Translations under genes and position numbers: made by a program
In this document: piece after piece, positions 61,101 through 64,000 of the stretch
Position numbering within the stretch: position 1 is the first letter of the stretch
Layout: every line of letters begins with the position of its first letter
The notes under the pieces: model-generated
What the model was told of the DNA's origin: nothing
Seen by the model: the letters and a program-made list of their open reading frames with translations, nothing else
The model's database searches: none
DNA from: Colius striatus
Taxonomy: Eukaryota; Chordata; Aves; Coliiformes; Coliidae
Direction: 5' to 3'
NCBI RefSeq assembly: GCF_028858725.1
Contig: NC_084760.1
Location: forward strand, 10,051,867 to 10,115,866
DNA length: 64,000 bases

Positions 61101-61894
61101 GTGTCCTGTCAAGGCTTAGCTCTGTAGAGTCATTAAAGTGTTAGAACCTTTAGGATTCCACTGCTTGAATTTAACTTGTAGAAGTTACTGTGACCCATGG
61201 GACTAGTACGTGTGTGTGTGTGTGTGTGTTGGTGGGTTTTTGTTGTTTTTCTTTTTTGATGGTGGTTTGTTTTGGGGATTTTTTTGTGGTCAGAATGAGA
61301 CTGTTAAATTCTGATTTTTGGCTTCTGGTTTAAAAACAAAATTACACTTGTTACAAGTAAAAAAAAATAGAAATAAAAATATATACTGATGTCTGGCTTT
61401 AGTAGTTGTTTGCATGTGTGCTGCCATGAGACATTTATTCCGCTATTGCAAAATCTGTACCTTCAGAGGACAGTTCTGTCACTTCATTAATTGAAAAAGC
61501 TTGCGAAGATTGAAGCCTGTTTAAAATTTTGAGTGGAAGATTTCTAAACTGATACGTGCAGTCCTGGGTTTGAGAGCCAAGTTAAGAGGAAAATGCTTAA
61601 CTCTGGAACCCACGATACTCTGCTCTCTCACTATGTTAAACAAAAATTAGCTGTATATTGTTATTTTAGCTCCGGATAACAAATTTTGAAATGCATACTC
61701 TAAAAAATAGGATAAAATTAATAACTTCAGATATGCTTAGAAGTATATTTAAAGTCTGGTTAATTCCTTCAGGCAATGGAAGAAATGAATGGCAAAGATT
61801 TAGAGGGAGAAAACATTGAAATTGTTTTTGCTAAGCCACCAGATCAAAAAAGGAAAGAACGGAAAGCTCAGAGACAAGCGGCTAAAAATCAGAT
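45981..61894 (+). CDS. SYNCRIP: SYNCRIP / hnRNP Q, nine coding exons, 3' end outside the window
   Basis: An RNA-binding hnRNP that acts in pre-mRNA splicing, mRNA stability, localisation and translation, in nucleus and cytoplasm. The exons join with consistent phases into 426 complete codons. The start [17 protein letters not shown] distinguishes it from the paralogue HNRNPR, whose N-terminus differs. Residues 1 to about 160 form the acidic N-terminal region. RRM1 (about 162-241) has RNP2-like IFVGKI and RNP1-like GYAFVTF; RRM2 (about 243-325) has LFVGSI and GFCFLEY; RRM3 (about 338-408) has LFVRNL and DYAFIHF. A basic [15 protein letters not shown] stretch follows. The family is about 620 residues long, so the C-terminal RGG/tyrosine-rich third is missing because it lies past 64000. 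No frameshifts or internal stops. Introns contain two repeat-like blocks but no rival gene. Confidence 0.95.
47023..47141 (+). CDS. SYNCRIP: SYNCRIP coding exon 2
   Basis: Acceptor TTTCCTCTCTAG. Encodes residues 50-89 ([19 protein letters not shown] and on to SHVQ); donor GTAATG, phase 0 at the end. Confidence 0.95.
47329..47436 (+). CDS. SYNCRIP: SYNCRIP coding exon 3
   Basis: Acceptor TTTTGCAG. Exactly 36 codons, residues 90-125 ([20 protein letters not shown] and on to AKIK); donor GTATGT. Symmetric phase-0 exon, so it could be skipped without a frameshift. Confidence 0.95.
49109..49222 (+). CDS. SYNCRIP: SYNCRIP coding exon 4
   Basis: Acceptor CTTACTTGAAG. Residues 126-163 ([20 protein letters not shown] and on to SVGTE); donor GTAAGA. 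A 38-codon symmetric exon linking the acidic domain to RRM1. Confidence 0.95.
49309..49485 (+). CDS. SYNCRIP: SYNCRIP coding exon 5 (RRM1)
   Basis: Separated from the previous exon by only 86 bases. Residues 164-222 begin [16 protein letters not shown] and include GYAFVTF, the RNP2 and RNP1 strands of RRM1; donor GTAAGT. Confidence 0.96.
49670..49895. repeat. GC-rich block in SYNCRIP intron 6, unidentified
   Basis: A sharply bounded GC-rich stretch in an AT-rich intron (GGGGAGCAGTGGCAGTGAGA to CAGAAACCCTGCCAGG). It looks like an inserted repeat fragment, but I cannot name the family; it carries no CR1 tail and no domain. Confidence 0.4.
52748..52935 (-). mobile_element. Old CR1-like fragment in SYNCRIP intron 6
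   Basis: CATCTAGTCCAACTGCTTGA, then GTTGACCACCTGTCTCAGAAG and TTTGACCACCCTCTCGGTAA, resembles the minus-strand 3' part of an ancient CR1 (TCTAGTCCAACC and a GCCTGTTCCAGTG-like block). Highly diverged; the extent is approximate. Confidence 0.6.
54292..54427 (+). CDS. SYNCRIP: SYNCRIP coding exon 6 (end of RRM1, start of RRM2)
   Basis: Acceptor TTTTTCTTTCAG after a 4.8-kb intron. Encodes [17 protein letters not shown] closing RRM1 and [12 protein letters not shown] opening RRM2. Ends after one base of a split glycine codon; donor GTAAGT. Confidence 0.96.
55324..55529 (+). CDS. SYNCRIP: SYNCRIP coding exon 7 (RRM2)
   Basis: Acceptor CTTAATTTCAG. Encodes [20 protein letters not shown], then [19 protein letters not shown], and ends [17 protein letters not shown]; donor GTAATA. 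Confidence 0.96.
55530..60290 (+). other. SYNCRIP intron 8 (4.8 kb)
   Basis: Intron between the RRM2 and RRM3 exons. It holds minus-strand open frames at 56839-57189 (116 codons) and 59469-59762 (97 codons), neither assigned to a family. No CR1 recognised. Confidence 0.85.
60291..60440 (+). CDS. SYNCRIP: SYNCRIP coding exon 8 (RRM3)
   Basis: Acceptor CTTGTATTTAG. Fifty codons: [20 protein letters not shown] through [15 protein letters not shown], giving both RNP strands of RRM3; donor GTAAGT. Confidence 0.96.
61210..61229. repeat. (GT)10 microsatellite in SYNCRIP intron 9
   Basis: Uninterrupted GT dinucleotide run, followed by a T/G-rich stretch. Confidence 0.9.
61773..61894 (+). CDS. SYNCRIP: SYNCRIP coding exon 9
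   Basis: Acceptor TAATTCCTTCAG. Encodes [20 protein letters not shown] closing RRM3 and a lysine/arginine-rich linker ending AAKNQ, plus AT of a split methionine codon; donor GTAAGT at 61895. Unspliced, the frame would stop at TAA 61896-61898. Confidence 0.94.
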
Positions 61895-64000
61895 GTAAGT
61901 GTAAATGCATGCACATATGTTGTATTACTTCTGAAAGACGTGTACATTCCTACAGAATTAGAACTGGGTATTTCAGTAGGTGTACTACAGTTTATACAGC
62001 TTTTCTGGCTCCTCTGAAAATGTTGGATTCATTTAAGTTGTTTGCATTTTACTTAATCTAGTAGTGGTGTTTAGAGTTCAGGTTCTGGTTTTGCTCTGGT
62101 CGTTGAGTGTGAGAGCAACAGAAGAAATACTTGAAGGTCATGAAACATGCACACTTCTCACTTTTTATGCTAAACTTTTCATCTACTTCCGCCCTAATGT
62201 TTCACATTGATGAACTTGGCAACATGTGCTCCTTCTAGTGAGCTTCACAGTACTCATACAGCTCCTCCTGTTTAGTAAAGTACCCAGCGAAAGGAGAATC
62301 CAGAGGATTCTTTTTTGCCACTTGCAGAAGATAGATCTACTCATGAAGCTTATAAAATCATACTAATGGACATCTTGCACTAATGAATGCTGAACATGGA
62401 GTTGGGGGGAAGGCATTTCTTGCTAGCATGTTCTGCTTAATGTTCTCATGTGGGTTTTTTTTCTTGGATATCTTGTGGCATTCCTAACCATCTTCCCTCC
62501 CCCACCTTATTTCCAAAAATAACTTTTGCTAGTGCTGCTGTGCAGCATCCAAGAAGATGGAATAGTAAGGTTACCAGATTAATACAGATCTCCAGATGGT
62601 GACCTACTGTACACATGGAATTGGTTAAGTTTGCCCTGCTTATAGGTCTTCTGACTTTCTTGGCCCTTTTGTTCTTCCTTGGGCATTCTGTGTTCCTGTA
62701 AAAAGTGGATTTCTTCTTGTCTTCTCTCTGTACCAGGCAGACCTTTTTTCTGTTCTGCTTAAATCCTTTGACAATACAACTTTAGTTCTTTATGTATGTT
62801 CTGTATCTTGGCAACAGCACCATAAATACCCATTTGTTTAATTAAAATATAAAATAAGTTGTGCAACTTTCAACGGTATCTCTCAACACAGACAGTTTTC
62901 TACTGGGTTGTGTTGTCTCTTTGGAGGTGTGCTTTCTCATTGATTTTGAGAAATAGCAAAAACCCATTCTTACACTGCAGTATGTAACTAGCTTTGCTAG
63001 TTTGATATTCAGGATGTAATAATGGCCCGTTTCCAGTGATGAAAGGGAAGGCTTTCTTAAAATGCACTTCATCAGTTATTATGCTGTATGATTTTTATCC
63101 CCCCACCTCACCTCACCTCTTCTCTGAGACCCAGATTTATTACTTCTGGATAGCATGCATGCACTTCTAACACTAGAAGTCTTCAGGCATGTGTTGCCTC
63201 TAATGTTATCTGCATCTCTGCCCCTGTTATTGTTTGAGATGTGCATGTCTCGTTTTGTTGAGGTAGTTAAAGTTAGGGCTCCCTCTCCTTCTAGTCAGAG
63301 GTAGGGTAATGCCACTTGTTTAGTTCTTTACCTTCTTGGGACTTCTCTGTGTTCTTTCGTTTTTCTGAACTGTTAAGGCAGTAGGAGAGCAGCTAGTTTG
63401 ATGAAACTCTAGGCATTTTGGGCTTTGGAGTAAACCGTTAGTGAATTGTCAAGGTTTTTAATTTTCCTAGGATTCCAAGAGATGAGGGAATAGAGGACAT
63501 GTGATGTTAAGTCTGTATCCTGGTTATTTTAGAAATTTATTTAGAGGGATGTCTTACTATCTTGGAGTAGATTTATAATTCCTATTACATTTATAGAGTT
63601 GTAAAAAAACCTTTCTTTTCCCTGGAAACTTTCATGTTACTATAGATGTTCTTTGATTTGATTAATAGAGTTAGCAATCCTCATGCAAGTGACTATGGAA
63701 TCTGTAAGAAGCATTTTACATCATGTCTTTACTCTTTGAAACCCCTTGTGGATGTCAGGAGTAGAATTTTTAATCTGTGTAAGTTGCTTTGCTCTTCAAC
63801 ACATCTGTGCAAGTTCTGTAGTAAAACTACATGTGAGGGGGGAAAAAAAATTCAAACTTGGAATAAGTAGATAAAAGGGCAAAGTTGTTGTCGTTAGTAA
63901 GTTGTCTCCATCCTAACTGTGAAGAGAAGGGAGAAAAAGTCTTGACAGCGGAGACATCGTTAGGAAGCGCATGTAAAGTCCCAGCGGCAGCGTTGGGAGT
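61895..64000 (+). other. SYNCRIP intron 10, runs off the window
   Basis: The donor GTAAGT is used at 61895. No exon encoding the expected tyrosine- and RGG-rich C-terminus is present before the window ends, so the intron is at least 2.1 kb. No repeat or nested gene recognised. Confidence 0.8.

Noticed and set aside
45981-61894. Alternative assignment to the paralogue HNRNPR.
   Set aside because: The N-terminus ([17 protein letters not shown]) and the [16 protein letters not shown] linker fit SYNCRIP, and the neighbouring U50 host gene matches the SYNCRIP locus.
1-64000. CRISPR arrays, bacterial operons, phage or plasmid features.
   Set aside because: The window is vertebrate nuclear DNA; no regularly spaced repeats or prokaryotic gene organisation are present.

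Overview
The window is avian nuclear DNA; the species cannot be fixed from sequence alone. The evidence is at least fourteen CR1 LINE fragments with the typical bird CR1 3' end (the TTGGACTAGATGATCTCTAAAGG block and an ATTCTATG-type tail), an avian-type LTR, and two vertebrate genes in the same order and relative orientation as I recall for the mammalian SNHG5/SYNCRIP locus (human 6q14). There are no prokaryotic operons, CRISPR arrays or plasmid functions.

Layout. Positions 1 to about 21.9 kb are gene-free intergenic DNA with ten CR1 fragments on both strands, one 115-bp tandem duplication and some AT-rich patches. A CpG island (about 21.9-22.7 kb) holds a TATA-containing, 5'-TOP-type promoter for the snoRNA host gene SNHG5 (U50HG), + strand, six exons from 22217 to about 31.55 kb. 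Its intron 4 carries a SNORD50B-like C/D snoRNA, and intron 5 carries a SNORD50A-like snoRNA plus a third, degenerate U50-like copy. Intron 1 is inflated by a 3.6-kb decayed gammaretrovirus-like ERV in sense orientation, and the host transcript appears to run into an antisense LTR (about 31.47-32.36 kb). From 32.4 to 43 kb is gene-poor intergenic DNA with two CR1 pieces.

A strong CpG island (about 43.1-45.6 kb) is the promoter and 5'UTR exon of SYNCRIP (hnRNP Q), + strand. Nine coding exons (45981-61894) with consistent splice phases encode residues 1 to about 426: the N-terminal acidic region and all three RRMs. The C-terminal RGG-rich exon or exons lie beyond the right edge, and 61895-64000 is intron.

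Both genes serve the expression machinery: SNHG5 releases C/D snoRNAs that guide rRNA 2'-O-methylation, and SYNCRIP is an RNA-binding protein of splicing, mRNA stability and translation. They are tandem, each with its own CpG-island promoter. I found no convincing new system. The most interesting items are the degenerate third U50 copy, the nested dyad symmetries around the SNHG5 TATA box, and the possible LTR-supplied 3' end of SNHG5.
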